Origin: Enterococcus quebecensis
GTDB taxonomy: Bacteria > Bacillota > Bacilli > Lactobacillales > Enterococcaceae
Length of the DNA stretch: 64,000 nucleotides
Direction of reading: 5' to 3'
NCBI RefSeq assembly: GCF_001730365.1
Contig: NZ_MIKB01000018.1
Span: forward strand, 55,383 to 119,382
A program made the position numbers and the translations under genes. The notes below the pieces were generated by a model, which saw only the letters and a program-made list of their open reading frames with translations, was not told where the DNA came from and searched no databases. Below, one piece after another: positions 10,374 to 22,670 of the stretch. Within the stretch, counting starts at the first letter, position 1. The number at the start of each line of letters is the position of its first letter.

Positions 10374-12212
10374 ATGAAAATTGCAATCGTTGGTGGTGGT
10401 CCCAGAGGTCTTTCAGCATTGGAGCGAATTGTTGAGTGGGCAAGAGGAGAACAAGTTGTTCAAATTACAATGTTCGATCCTTTTGGACCTGGTGGGAAAG
10501 TATGGCGTGAAGATCAACCCTTATCTTTATTAATGAATTCAATAACCTCTCAAGTTACTTTATTTACAGATGAAACATTAAGTACAAAGGGGCCAGTTAT
10601 TAAAGGTCCAAATCTATATGAGTGGATAAAAGTTGAGGCTGTAGCTTTTATACAAAAATATAATTTCAAAAATAAGTCAGTTCTAATAGAAGAATGTGAA
10701 GACTTGGGTCCGAATGATCATTGCTCACGGGTTTTATATGGACTGTATCAAAAATGGTTCTACGAATATGTACAAACTCGAATGACCGAACAAACATCAG
10801 TTAAATTTTTCAAAGATACTGTGCGGGCAGTGAAAATTCAAGAGGACAAATTCTTAGTGTATACCAAAGCAGTTGAAACAACCGTTGACAAGGTTATTTT
10901 GGCTTTAGGCCATCAAGAAAACGAATTGGTTGGAAATGAGAAAGAGTTGGCAACTTATGCGAGCGAGCATCGATTGTTCTATTCTTCACCCAAAAATGCA
11001 GCGGACGCATATCTTGAAGCAATCACGGGAAATAAGTCTATTTTGATTAGAGGTTTGGGACTGGTTTTCTTTGATTATATCAATTTACTAACCATTGAGC
11101 GTGGAGGTATTTTTGAAAATAAAGCTGGGAAATTAATCTATCATCCTTCTGGTAAAGAACCTAAGATTTTTGCTGGTTCTGGCCGCGGTATACCTTATCA
11201 TGCTAGAGGTGTAAATCAAAAAGATTATGGAGAAGAGTATCAACCACGTTTTTTGAAAGAAAAAAGTTTGAATAAGTTTAAACGAAAAGGAACATTTTCT
11301 GCAGAGCAGTTTTTTGAACTTTTGAAAAAAGAAGTTGAGTTTGTTTATTATTCCGCTTTGGTCAAAAACAATTATCCTAAAGTTAATCCATTACGTTTTA
11401 ATGAAGAATTTATCCGTACAAAAGGTGCTGAATCAGTGCTGGGAAAATATGGAATTGATGAAAAAGATTACTGGGACTGGTCAATTATTCAACATCCTGA
11501 TCAAGGTGGAGAAGAGGGGGATTCTTTCCAAGGATTCATCATTGATTATTTGAATTGGGATTTTTTGGAGGCGAAGAAAGGGACATTATCAGGACCATTT
11601 AGTGCTGCTTTAGATTGTTTAAAAGATTTAAGAGATGAAGTACGTTTTATGATAGACCATGAACTATTTTCAAATGATGAGTATAAAAAATGGTTGTGGG
11701 ATTGGTTTACACCGTTGAATGCATTTCTTTCAATTGGCCCGCCATTAGAAAGAATTGCAGAATTAAAAGCATTGATCGAAGCAGGAATTATTACATTAAT
11801 TGGACCTAAGATGAAGATAGAAACAGAAGCTGACTGTTTTATTGCTTCTTCCAAAAGGTATCCGAATAAAAAATATAAATCTCATTTTTTAATTGACGCT
11901 AGATTACCAAAAATAGCAAATCAGTACAGTATAAATCCCTTAGTACAACAGCTTTTAAAAGATAAAATAGTTAGTTTGCATCAATTGGAATTATCCACAG
12001 GTGATCTCTATCAAACTGGAGCAATTTTAGTAGATCGCCAAACAAATCAAATACAATCAACACAAGGAGAACTACTAACAGGTCTATTTTGTTATGGTAT
12101 CCCAACAGAGGGAGTTCATTGGCTAACTGCAGCGACAGCTAGACCAGGAACTGATCCGTGGAATCTACGTGAAGCTGATTTGATTGCACGGAGTATCTTT
12201 GAAGAAAAGTAA
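10374..12212 (+). CDS. FAD/NAD(P)-binding protein (NAD_binding_9 type)
   Basis: Large flavoprotein-like protein of 612 residues. The N-terminus MKIAIVGGGPRGLSALERI is a dinucleotide-binding Rossmann motif of the FAD/NAD(P)-binding family found in YdhS-like and HI0933-like proteins. A second motif region (VILALGHQE near residue 180) and SGRGIPYHARG near 270 fit this family. The substrate and reaction are unknown. It has its own AGGAGG site, is flanked by terminators and appears monocistronic. Orthologues occur scattered among lactic acid bacteria. Confidence 0.8.
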   Translation: MKIAIVGGGPRGLSALERIVEWARGEQVVQITMFDPFGPGGKVWREDQPLSLLMNSITSQVTLFTDETLSTKGPVIKGPNLYEWIKVEAVAFIQKYNFKNKSVLIEECEDLGPNDHCSRVLYGLYQKWFYEYVQTRMTEQTSVKFFKDTVRAVKIQEDKFLVYTKAVETTVDKVILALGHQENELVGNEKELATYASEHRLFYSSPKNAADAYLEAITGNKSILIRGLGLVFFDYINLLTIERGGIFENKAGKLIYHPSGKEPKIFAGSGRGIPYHARGVNQKDYGEEYQPRFLKEKSLNKFKRKGTFSAEQFFELLKKEVEFVYYSALVKNNYPKVNPLRFNEEFIRTKGAESVLGKYGIDEKDYWDWSIIQHPDQGGEEGDSFQGFIIDYLNWDFLEAKKGTLSGPFSAALDCLKDLRDEVRFMIDHELFSNDEYKKWLWDWFTPLNAFLSIGPPLERIAELKALIEAGIITLIGPKMKIETEADCFIASSKRYPNKKYKSHFLIDARLPKIANQYSINPLVQQLLKDKIVSLHQLELSTGDLYQTGAILVDRQTNQIQSTQGELLTGLFCYGIPTEGVHWLTAATARPGTDPWNLREADLIARSIFEEK

Positions 12213-12262
12213 ACAGTAAAAGAGAACAATTGATTCAATTGTTCTCTTTTACTGTTTACTTC
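12207..12262. terminator. Bidirectional terminator with near-perfect 27-base arms
   Basis: An almost perfect inverted repeat centred at 12234 and overlapping the stop codon of the upstream gene. It has A-rich and T-rich flanks, so it can serve both the flavoprotein gene on + and the DUF3042 gene on the minus strand. Confidence 0.85.
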
Positions 12263-12270
12263 TTTTTTTA

Positions 12271-12438
12271 TTAACGAGCAACACGTTTACGCATTGCTTT
12301 TTTACGGTTTTCCTCGATCATATCTTCTTTTTCTTCAATTGGATCAAGTACAGTTTTTTTGATAGTCGCTGCAAAGCCGACAACAGCAGCACATGTAACT
12401 GCTGTTCCTACAAGCATTCCTGAAATAAACTTTTTCAT
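12271..12438 (-). CDS. DUF3042 family small protein
   Basis: 55-residue protein read from an ATG at 12438, with AGGAG seven bases upstream. It starts MKKFISGMLVGTAV, has one membrane-spanning segment to about residue 26 and then a highly charged tail (DPIEEKED, ENRKKAMRKR). This is the layout of the DUF3042 family of Lactobacillales: single-pass membrane microproteins of unknown function. It is too short for many gene finders. It is divergent from galK and shares the 12271-12262 terminator region with the preceding gene. Confidence 0.88.
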   Translation of the reverse strand: MKKFISGMLVGTAVTCAAVVGFAATIKKTVLDPIEEKEDMIEENRKKAMRKRVAR

Positions 12439-12605
12439 ATACATTCTCCTCTCAGTTATTTAGACACCTCTATTATGAACTAAAGTAAGAAAAAAATCCA
12501 ATAGATTGTGGCAAAGTTGTTCAGGCTGGGCTATTTTTATTGCAAGAGGATATTTTTTCTTTTTGAAGAACTCGGTTATACAGTGTTAGTTGTCTTTTTT
12601 ATTAT

Positions 12606-12657
12606 TTTACTAAATTGTTGTTAAATTTTAGTAAATATTTTATAATATATTTACTAA
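12606..12657 (+). promoter_or_regulatory. galK promoter with GalR-type operator dyads
   Basis: Promoter TTGTTA (12618-12623), 17-base spacer, TATAAT (12641-12646). TTTACTAAA at 12606-12614 and its exact complement TTTAGTAAA at 12627-12635 flank the -35 box; a third TTTACTAA lies at 12650-12657 just after the -10 box. A LacI-family regulator (galR) is the last gene of the operon, so these are plausible operators. Confidence 0.75.
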
Positions 12658-12675
12658 GATGAAGAGGTGACTACT

Positions 12676-13836
12676 GTGGAAAATGAATTGATAGAGCTGT
12701 TTCATTCAGTTTTTGGAAAAGAGTCAAAATCAGTTTACTTTGCTCCTGGAAGAATCAACTTGATTGGTGAACACACAGATTATAACGGCGGCTATGTTTT
12801 TCCTGCTGCGATTACAATCGGGACATACGGTGTTGCTAGAAAACGAGAGGATCAAACAATTCGACTTTATTCAGAAAACTTCTCGGAATTAGGAATTATT
12901 GAACTGTCATTAACTGATCTAGTTTATAAAAAGGAAGATGAATGGACGAATTACCCTAAAGGAATGATTCATTATTTAATAGAACAAGGTTATGTTATTG
13001 ATCAAGGAGTGGATATTCTCTTTTATGGAACGATTCCAAATGGAGCAGGACTTTCTTCATCCGCTTCAATAGAATTACTGACTGGGGTTATATTGAATGA
13101 TTTATTTAATTTGAATATCAATATGTTGGATCTAGTAAATACAGGAAAGCGTGTAGAAAATCAGTTTATCGGTGTGAATTCAGGAATCATGGATCAATTT
13201 GCTATCGGTATGGGCAAGTTGAATCATGCTATTTTGTTAGATACCAATACATTAGAATATGAATTGGTACCTGCAGATTTTGGAGAGTATGTGATTGCGA
13301 TCATGAATACCAATAAGCGTCGAGAATTAGCTGATTCAAAATATAATGAACGTCGGGCAGAATGTGAGTTAGCTTTGAGTCGCTTGCAAACCATCTTACC
13401 GATCAAATCCTTGGGCGAATTAACAGAAGAAGTTTTTGAACAAAATAAAGATGTGATTGCTGATAAAGAATTGATTAAACGAGCCAAACATGCAGTAACT
13501 GAAAATCAGCGCACAATCAAGGCTAAACAAGCGCTTGTTAATAATGATTTACAACGCTTTGGTCAATTATTGAATGCTTCTCATGCTTCTTTAAAAGAAG
13601 ATTATGAAGTAACAGGAATTGAGCTAGATACATTGGTAGGTACAGCGCAAAAACAATCAGGTGTGTTGGGCGCTCGAATGACAGGAGCTGGATTTGGCGG
13701 TTGTGCAATTGCTCTAGTAAAAGAATCAGAGGTGAATCATTTTATCAAACAAGTGGGACAAATATATCAAGAAAAAATTGGTTACTCAGCAGACTTCTAT
13801 ATTGCAAATATTGATGATGGAGCTAGAAAGCTGTAG
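12676..13836 (+). CDS. galK: Galactokinase
   Basis: GHMP kinase making galactose 1-phosphate, the first committed Leloir step. It carries the galactokinase signature [15 protein letters not shown] (about residues 25-39), the GHMP ATP loop GAGLSSSAS near residue 126, and the C-terminal glycine-rich [13 protein letters not shown] choose the GTG at 12676, eight bases after AGAGG; the in-frame GTG at 12667 overlaps that ribosome site. This gives 386 residues, the normal length. It is the first gene of galK-galE-galT-galR. No mutarotase gene galM is present in this block. Confidence 0.95.
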   Translation: MENELIELFHSVFGKESKSVYFAPGRINLIGEHTDYNGGYVFPAAITIGTYGVARKREDQTIRLYSENFSELGIIELSLTDLVYKKEDEWTNYPKGMIHYLIEQGYVIDQGVDILFYGTIPNGAGLSSSASIELLTGVILNDLFNLNINMLDLVNTGKRVENQFIGVNSGIMDQFAIGMGKLNHAILLDTNTLEYELVPADFGEYVIAIMNTNKRRELADSKYNERRAECELALSRLQTILPIKSLGELTEEVFEQNKDVIADKELIKRAKHAVTENQRTIKAKQALVNNDLQRFGQLLNASHASLKEDYEVTGIELDTLVGTAQKQSGVLGARMTGAGFGGCAIALVKESEVNHFIKQVGQIYQEKIGYSADFYIANIDDGARKL

Positions 13837-13899
13837 AATAAAGAATACGTTAGAAAAAGATCTTAATTTCTGATACATTTGAAGTAAGGAGGCAATAAC

Positions 13900-14886
13900 A
13901 TGTCAATTTTAGTTTTAGGTGGAGCAGGCTATATTGGTTCTCATGCAGTGGATCAATTAATCAATAAGGGATATGAAGTTATCGTTGTTGATAATCTTCA
14001 GACTGGACATAAACAATCGATTCATGAAAATGCGACATTTTATCAAGGAGATATTAGAGACAAAGAATTCGTGCAAGAGGTTTTCAAAAAAGAAACGATT
14101 AATGGAGTGATCCATTTTGCTGCAAGCTCACTTGTAGGTGAATCAGTAGAAAAACCTTTGGTATATTTTAATAACAATGTTCATGGTACACAAATCATAT
14201 TGGAAGTAATGGAAGAGTTTGGCGTTAAAAATATCGTGTTTTCTTCAACTGCGGCGACTTATGGGGAACCAAAAGAAATGCCTATCGTAGAAACGATGCC
14301 GACTAATCCAGAAAATCCCTATGGTGAAAGCAAATTAATGATGGAGAAAATGATGAAATGGTGTGATAATGCATATGGCATGCGTTATGTTGCGTTGCGC
14401 TATTTCAATGTTGCTGGAGCTAAATCAGATGCCTCGATTGGAGAAGATCATGATCCTGAGACACACTTGATCCCAATAATTTTACAAACTGCTTTGGGAC
14501 AAAGAGAGTATCTAGGCATTTATGGTGACGATTATGACACGCCAGACGGCACGTGTATTCGTGACTATGTTTACATCGAAGATTTGATAGCTGCCCATAT
14601 TGCTGCGTTGGATTATTTGGAAAAAGGAAACGAAAGTAATATCTTCAACTTAGGCAGTAACACTGGTTATTCAGTCAAAGAAATGCTTGAAGCAGCTCGA
14701 GAAGTCACAGGTAAAGAAATTCCTGCCAAAGTGTTGCCACGACGTTTAGGTGATCCGAGTAAACTGGTTGCTTCAAGTGATAAAGCTAAATCAATTTTAG
14801 ATTGGCAGCCTCAAGTGACAGATATCAAACAAATCATCAAAACTGCTTGGGATTGGCATGTCAATCATCCAAAAGGATATGAGTAA
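13900..14886 (+). CDS. galE: UDP-glucose 4-epimerase
   Basis: NAD-dependent epimerase interconverting UDP-galactose and UDP-glucose. 328 residues of the extended SDR family: [12 protein letters not shown] motif at residues 7-15, [10 protein letters not shown] with the catalytic Ser/Thr region near 121, and the YGESK motif (Tyr-x3-Lys) near 146. An AGGAGG site precedes the ATG. It lies 63 bases after galK in the same operon, and also supplies precursors for cell-wall glycans. Confidence 0.96.
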   Translation: MSILVLGGAGYIGSHAVDQLINKGYEVIVVDNLQTGHKQSIHENATFYQGDIRDKEFVQEVFKKETINGVIHFAASSLVGESVEKPLVYFNNNVHGTQIILEVMEEFGVKNIVFSSTAATYGEPKEMPIVETMPTNPENPYGESKLMMEKMMKWCDNAYGMRYVALRYFNVAGAKSDASIGEDHDPETHLIPIILQTALGQREYLGIYGDDYDTPDGTCIRDYVYIEDLIAAHIAALDYLEKGNESNIFNLGSNTGYSVKEMLEAAREVTGKEIPAKVLPRRLGDPSKLVASSDKAKSILDWQPQVTDIKQIIKTAWDWHVNHPKGYE

Positions 14887-15069
14887 TACTGAACAAAACT
14901 TGTTTAGCTTTTAACACGGTTTAGCCTCATGAAGCAACCTTAATTACTATCTAGCTATGTGGGGTCTCAGATCGTATCAAACGCTATGAAGCAAAATTCT
15001 AAGGAGTGAAGGGGTAGAAAAAAGATAAAATCTGTCTGAGTCAAAAAAGCGTTACAAACCTATTTTCTA

Positions 15070-15110
15070 CGAGCCTAAATGAGCCCGCTAAACGTTTAAA
15101 TTTGGGAGGA
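15070..15110 (+). repeat. Leader repeat, copy B (upstream of galT)
   Basis: Counterpart of the block at 4171-4211 and likewise ending in the ribosome site of the next gene. The wider galE-galT gap (14887-15116, 230 bases) holds no gene. GTAGAAAA at about 15015 can pair with TTTTCTAC just before the repeat, suggesting a structured leader inside the operon. Confidence 0.6.
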
Positions 15111-15116
15111 ATCGTT

Positions 15117-17626
<2,510 letters not shown>

Positions 17627-18634
17627 TTATTTATAAGCGATAACAAATAAATTAACATTATCATTGATGCAGCTTTGAAGAGTGATTCGTTCGCCGCCGC
17701 CTGTGCCTACGGTAAGATCCCAATAGTTAGTTCCTGTACCGACTTCGTTTCCATAATCGTCTAATTGTAGAAGTGTACGGACAGTATAAGTGGTAGGTGT
17801 ACCATCTGCATCGGTTACAACAATTTGGCTACCTGCACCTAATGAGAAGACTGTAGAAAACGCCCCAGGATTATGACCGATGAAGTGAGTATTTTGTCCA
17901 TCACTACCTGACTGAACAGCTGCGCCTCCCCATGTAGAAGCAACGCCATTAGGGTTTGAATCGATGATACTTTGTCCACTGCCTTGACCACCGTTTTGAT
18001 AAGGAATGGTTTGTCCACTCATAGTAATGGTCATTGGTGCAAAAGCAGGTGTTGCTGGAACTTCAGGAGCTGTTTGAGTAGCTTCAGCAGGTGCAGAAGC
18101 TTGTTCCACAGGAGCTTGTTCTGCTGGTGGAGCAACTACAGGTTCACTTTTTGGAACAATGTGAAAGATTCTTTCAGTAACACCAGTATTACCGCTAGTA
18201 TCAGTTACGGAATAGAGGATGGTTTGTGTACCTACCACAGATGTATCCAATGTTTCCTTTGTAGAAACTTTGTCTGTAATATTACCATCTTTATTATCAG
18301 TCGCTGTGATATCTTCATAAATATTGATTTGTGCATTTTGCTCTACAGTTTCTTCTGGCGCACTAATCTTAGGAGCTGTGGTATCTTTAGCGACATTTAC
18401 TGCAAGTATTTTTTCTGTGCTTTGTTTTTTCTTAGCGTTGTTAGACAAAGTAATTAAATCCTTGTTTTTAGGGACATTTTGAATTAAGGTAACTTTTGCT
18501 TTTTTGGGCGCAGCATCTAAGCCGTTCATTTTGCTGAAAGTATCGGTGAAAATGTATCCACCAATAAATAAAGCTACACCTAAAATGCTGATAGCGCCAA
18601 CGATAATTGTGTGTTTTATTGTGTTTTTTTTCAT
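17627..18634 (-). CDS. Surface sortase-like protein with DUF5011-type Ig domain, missing the usual sortase Arg
   Basis: 335 residues from an ATG seven bases after GGAGGG (the TTG at 18649 lies in the ribosome site). In order: short cytoplasmic Lys-rich end, membrane helix (about 9-30), linker, a DUF5011/HYR-like Ig domain (about 85-160, DTTAPKI...DNKDGNITDKV...YSVTDTSGN), a Pro/Ala/Glu-rich spacer (162-200), and a C-terminal sortase-fold domain (about 200-335). His254 in FIGHNPGAF and Cys322 in TLQSC match sortase catalytic positions. The usual Arg shortly after the Cys is Asn328. Substrate unknown; it may be a divergent sortase or an inactive relative. Divergent from the Mga-type regulator. 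Confidence 0.78.
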   Translation of the reverse strand: MKKNTIKHTIIVGAISILGVALFIGGYIFTDTFSKMNGLDAAPKKAKVTLIQNVPKNKDLITLSNNAKKKQSTEKILAVNVAKDTTAPKISAPEETVEQNAQINIYEDITATDNKDGNITDKVSTKETLDTSVVGTQTILYSVTDTSGNTGVTERIFHIVPKSEPVVAPPAEQAPVEQASAPAEATQTAPEVPATPAFAPMTITMSGQTIPYQNGGQGSGQSIIDSNPNGVASTWGGAAVQSGSDGQNTHFIGHNPGAFSTVFSLGAGSQIVVTDADGTPTTYTVRTLLQLDDYGNEVGTGTNYWDLTVGTGGGERITLQSCINDNVNLFVIAYK

Positions 18635-18669
18635 GTCTAATCCCTCCAATAAGTGTGGTGAGATTTTCC

Positions 18670-18737
18670 ATTTATCGATAAATTTTAAATCCGCGTTTTT
18701 ATACTTTTATAATAAGAGCTGTTTATAAATAAACCAA
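18670..18737 (-). promoter_or_regulatory. Promoter and palindrome upstream of the sortase-like gene
   Basis: Read on the minus strand: TTGGTT (18732-18737), 17-base spacer, TATTAT (18709-18714). A perfect 14-base palindrome ATTTATCGATAAAT lies downstream at 18670-18683 in the leader, a candidate operator. Confidence 0.55.
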
Positions 18738-18876
18738 TTGAGTTGCGCTTTTGATTAATACAAAAAAGGGAGATATGATGCTATAATTATTATTAAATAA
18801 GGATTTCTTCAAAATATTCTTAACAAATGGAAATTTATGAAGAATAATTATAAAAAAAATGAAAAGAGGAGATAAG

Positions 18877-20370
18877 ATGGAGAGACTATTATCACCGTCG
18901 ATGCATCGAAGAGTACTGTTGCTAAATTTATTGAATGGACCAAGTAGTTGGATCACCTCTGATTATTTAGCTGAGAACATTAAATGCTCGAAAAAAACCA
19001 TTATGCAAGATTGCCAGTACCTTGAAGATCGTTGGTCAGATTATCTGACTATAGAGACATCCAGAAAGTTTGGGATCCGATTGATTGCTTCCCCTCATCG
19101 TTCAATTCATGAAATTTATATAGAGATCATTCAAGAATCAAATGCTTTTTCTTTATTAGAATCAATTTTTTTTGAGCCAATGAAATCTGCTTCTTACTGG
19201 GAAAAAAAATTATTTTTAAGTAATTCTAGTTTGTATCGATTGTCTAATTTAATTGGCTCAGCGCTGAAAGAACGAAATATTCAAATGAGCCGTTCCCCTT
19301 ATTTCGTTCATGGAAAAGATGAAAGGCAAATTCGTTATTTCTTTACCTGCTATTTTATAGAAGTTTATGGCATTCGTGATTGGCCGTTCCATTTAGACAA
19401 AGAACTGATATTCCAGTTAGCAAACAAGATAAATGAAAAATTTGAATTGGAGTTAAACGATAGTCAGGCGGTTCATCTAGCTTATTCCATTGCTGTAACG
19501 ATTATTAGAGAACGTCAAGGGTTCTTGATTCAATCTAGAAAAGACCCTATCAATCGTTTTGTTAAAAAAACGATTGAGATAAGAGAATTTAAAGCTGATA
19601 TAGAAGAAATTGCAGAACCTCTCAAAGTAGTTCTACCTGATGATTGGTATGAGGATTTTTGTTATTCTATTTTTTGGTGGGATTTTGGTTGGGACAATGA
19701 ACAAGAGAAAGCCAATATTATTCATCAAGCAGAAGAACTAGTGAGTACGATCCAAAATGCTTTATCGATCTCAATTTCGGATCAGAGTAGAGTAAGTATC
19801 GTTCGTTTGATTGAGTACATTTATGCGAAACATAAAATGTTTCCGTATAAAAAATTTATGGTCTATGATCGTTACTTGTATTCAAGCAAAGCAATCAAAC
19901 AAAATTTTATTGTCTTTACCGCTGTCGTTAACAAGGCACTAGAGGTTCTTGAAGCAAAAATGAAATTTCCGTGGAGATCAATGTATTTAGATGGAATTCT
20001 TCACGAAATGGCCATTCGATGGGAAAATCTTAGCAGGATTACGGATGAGATGAGACATCAATTATCTGTATTGGTTTTAAGTGATTTAGGAAGGGAACAC
20101 GCTAAGTTACTTAGTTCTATTTTAAAAGAGAATTTCCAAAATAAGATTACTCTTTCTATCCAAGATAACCATTTTTATGAGCAACCAAAAAATATTTTTA
20201 CTCAGAGATACGATCTTTATGTATCAAACTATGCTGTTGAAGCGGTGGATGAAAAGGTTAATATGATCGTAGAAGATATCCCTTCTTTCAAAAACTTGAC
20301 TGACTTGCGCAGGTACATTGATAGGAGACGACTTGTTTTACCGAAAGATATTGCTTATTTAAATGTTTAA
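18877..20370 (+). CDS. Mga-type helix-turn-helix transcriptional regulator
   Basis: 497 residues, cytoplasmic. The N-terminal winged helix region (ITSDYLAENIKCSKKTIMQD, about residues 27-46) is the Mga/HTH type, followed by a long helical middle resembling Mga/PRD-like regions and a C-terminal part that may be EIIB-like. The ATG at 18877 follows AGAGGAG; an upstream ATG at 18859 contains the ribosome site. Mga-family proteins (MafR, AtxA, Mga) regulate surface and virulence genes. The gene is divergent from the sortase-like gene, making that its most likely target. No ligand can be inferred. Confidence 0.82.
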   Translation: MERLLSPSMHRRVLLLNLLNGPSSWITSDYLAENIKCSKKTIMQDCQYLEDRWSDYLTIETSRKFGIRLIASPHRSIHEIYIEIIQESNAFSLLESIFFEPMKSASYWEKKLFLSNSSLYRLSNLIGSALKERNIQMSRSPYFVHGKDERQIRYFFTCYFIEVYGIRDWPFHLDKELIFQLANKINEKFELELNDSQAVHLAYSIAVTIIRERQGFLIQSRKDPINRFVKKTIEIREFKADIEEIAEPLKVVLPDDWYEDFCYSIFWWDFGWDNEQEKANIIHQAEELVSTIQNALSISISDQSRVSIVRLIEYIYAKHKMFPYKKFMVYDRYLYSSKAIKQNFIVFTAVVNKALEVLEAKMKFPWRSMYLDGILHEMAIRWENLSRITDEMRHQLSVLVLSDLGREHAKLLSSILKENFQNKITLSIQDNHFYEQPKNIFTQRYDLYVSNYAVEAVDEKVNMIVEDIPSFKNLTDLRRYIDRRRLVLPKDIAYLNV

Positions 20371-20492
20371 ATTGTTATTTTAATTGATTTTTTAGCTAGT
20401 TTAATTTTTTTTAAGATTAAAATAAAGACTGTCATTTAATAAATGGTAATGATATAATAAAAAGGTATTATTATTTGTTAAAGGAGAGAGAT

Positions 20493-20771
20493 ATGAAAAA
20501 GAAAGCATACAGAAATACACCAGCATTTGTATTTCTAAGTTGGGGATCATTTGCCTTTTTCGTGGCATTGATGTTGATTGGTTTATACACATTGAAAGAG
20601 CCATTGATGGTTAAAGGATATTATTTAATGGGATCAGTTGGATTGATTTCTTCTTCGTTTACGCTTTCAAAGGTGATTAGAGACAACCAAGAAGATGAAG
20701 AGCGTTACAATCAAATGTTCCGTGCGATGGACGGACCAACAAAAAAAGAAGACACAGATACGCATATTTAA
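20493..20771 (+). CDS. YiaA/YiaB-like two-helix membrane protein
   Basis: 92 residues with two hydrophobic segments (about 13-33 and 46-64) joined by a short loop, and a charged C-terminal tail. The pattern TPAFVFLSWGSF...KGYYLMGSVGLISSSFTLSKVIRDN matches the YiaAB two-helix family, whose function is unknown. ATG at 20493 follows AAGGAGAG by 7 bases; the longer TTG start includes the ribosome site. Monocistronic with its own terminator. Confidence 0.8.
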   Translation: MKKKAYRNTPAFVFLSWGSFAFFVALMLIGLYTLKEPLMVKGYYLMGSVGLISSSFTLSKVIRDNQEDEERYNQMFRAMDGPTKKEDTDTHI

Positions 20772-20778
20772 TGTATTT

Positions 20779-20812
20779 AAAAAGTTCTGACGAGAGTCAG
20801 AGCTTTTTTTGT
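20779..20812 (+). terminator. Terminator after the YiaA-like gene
   Basis: AGTTCTGAC and GTCAGAGCT pair around a GAGA tetraloop, followed by seven T. Confidence 0.9.
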
Positions 20813-20906
20813 GAAAAAATTTTTAATGAGTCAGCTTTTTTTAATGCCTTATCCATAAAAATCACGTATAATAGTAGATAGTGAAATTTCGAGGGAGGGG
20901 TAAATT

Positions 20907-22655
20907 ATGGCGTATCAAGCTTTGTATCGTGTCTGGCGTTCACAGCGTTTTGATGATGTTGTTGGACAAAAAGCGATTACCCAGACATTAAAAAATGCCA
21001 TCATACAAAAGAAAACCTCACATGCCTATTTATTCACCGGCCCAAGAGGAACAGGAAAGACTAGTGCAGCAAAAATTTTTGCTAAAGCAATTAACTGTAA
21101 ACACAGTGTAGACGGCGAACCCTGTAATGAATGTGAAACTTGTGTAGCGATCACAGAAGGTCGTTTAAATGACGTTATCGAGATTGATGCGGCTAGTAAC
21201 AACGGCGTGGAAGAAATTCGAGACATTCGTGATAAAGCAAAGTATGCACCAACCCAAGCAGAGTATAAAGTCTATATCATAGATGAAGTACATATGTTAT
21301 CGACAGGTGCTTTCAATGCATTACTAAAAACTTTGGAAGAACCGCCACAAAATGTTATTTTTATTCTAGCAACCACAGAACCACATAAGATCCCATTAAC
21401 GATTATTTCTAGAACACAGCGCTTTGATTTTAAGAGAATCAGCACCCAAGATATTGTTGATCATATGGGCTACATTTTAAAAGAAATCAATGTTGACTTT
21501 GAAGAGCAGGCCTTATACGTCATTGGTCGAGCTGCAGAAGGCGGAATGCGGGATGCTTTGAGTATTCTGGATCAAACGATCTCTTTTAGTGATGAAAAAG
21601 TGACGCTGCAAGATGCGATGCAAGTGACAGGTAGTTTGACCTATGAGATGATGGATCAATATATTTCCAGTTGTGTAACAGGCGATGTAGAGCAAGCTTT
21701 AGAAACCTTAGAGAATATTCTTAGTTCTGGTAAAGAAGCAAGAAGATTTTTGGAAGACTTGTTACTGTATTGCCGTGATTTGCTCATGTTTCAGCAAGCA
21801 CCGAAACTGTTAGCTGAAAAAGTTGGAAATCTGACAGATAATTTCAAAGAACTAGCTGGACAGACGGCTGCTGAAAAAATTTATCAAATGATTCAAATAT
21901 TAAGTGATACTCAAAACGATATTCGTTTTACCAATAATGCCAATATTTATCTTGAAGTAGCCACTGTTAAATTAGCAAAATCTGTTAAAAAGTCAGCTGT
22001 GATTTCAGAAGCAGTTCAACCTGTGGAAAGCGCAGAAATAACGACATTACAACAGCAAATCGAACATCTACAAAAAGAATTAACAGAGTTAAAGAAAAAT
22101 GGTGTAACAGCTAAAGAAGCTGAACCTGTGAAGACAACACGAGTGACCAGCAATAAAAATGCACTGCGCATCCCAACAGAACTTGTCTACAAAGTATTGA
22201 ATGAGGCTACAAAAGATCATTTGCTGAATGTGAAAAATGTTTGGGATGATTTATTACAGATGATGTCTGTAACTCAACGAGCTATGCTGAAAGCTAGTGA
22301 ACCAGTTGCAGCTGGACCTAATGGTTTGGTGATTGCATTTGATTATGAGATTGTGTGTGGTCGGGCGATGGATGATGATGAATTACAATTAGCGGTTCAT
22401 AATAATCTAAGTCGTCTAGTCAATTATGCACCTGACATGATTTGCATCACAAAGGAAAGTTGGCCGAAGTTGCGCCAATCATTTATTAGCCAAAACAAAG
22501 ACACATCTGGTGATCAAACAAATGATGATCAATCTGTTGAGGAAAATAGTCACTTGTTAGCAGGGGAAGAACCTGCGGTGGAAGTAAATAATTTAGTAGT
22601 AGACGAAGCAATCGCTATGTTTGGCGATGAGCTTGTTGAAGTAATAAATGATTAA
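20907..22655 (+). CDS. dnaX: DNA polymerase III subunits gamma and tau
   Basis: Clamp-loader ATPase of the replisome. 582 residues: Walker A GPRGTGKTS (about 45-53), zinc-binding Cys set (CKHSVDGEPCNECETC), Walker B DEVHMLS with the usual TLEEPP sensor region, and a C-terminal tau-like extension. A TATAAT box lies at 20867-20872. It begins the conserved dnaX-ebfC-recR group. I saw no obvious programmed frameshift signal for a separate gamma form and no SRP RNA gene in the short upstream gap. Confidence 0.97.
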   Translation: MAYQALYRVWRSQRFDDVVGQKAITQTLKNAIIQKKTSHAYLFTGPRGTGKTSAAKIFAKAINCKHSVDGEPCNECETCVAITEGRLNDVIEIDAASNNGVEEIRDIRDKAKYAPTQAEYKVYIIDEVHMLSTGAFNALLKTLEEPPQNVIFILATTEPHKIPLTIISRTQRFDFKRISTQDIVDHMGYILKEINVDFEEQALYVIGRAAEGGMRDALSILDQTISFSDEKVTLQDAMQVTGSLTYEMMDQYISSCVTGDVEQALETLENILSSGKEARRFLEDLLLYCRDLLMFQQAPKLLAEKVGNLTDNFKELAGQTAAEKIYQMIQILSDTQNDIRFTNNANIYLEVATVKLAKSVKKSAVISEAVQPVESAEITTLQQQIEHLQKELTELKKNGVTAKEAEPVKTTRVTSNKNALRIPTELVYKVLNEATKDHLLNVKNVWDDLLQMMSVTQRAMLKASEPVAAGPNGLVIAFDYEIVCGRAMDDDELQLAVHNNLSRLVNYAPDMICITKESWPKLRQSFISQNKDTSGDQTNDDQSVEENSHLLAGEEPAVEVNNLVVDEAIAMFGDELVEVIND

Positions 22656-22670
22656 GAGGAGACGATAGTT

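Noticed and set aside
11335..11553. Internal plus-strand frame within the flavoprotein gene
   Set aside because: Shadow of the long gene in another frame.
20812..20906. SRP 4.5S/scRNA gene upstream of dnaX, as in some Bacilli
   Set aside because: The gap is too short and lacks the conserved tetraloop region.
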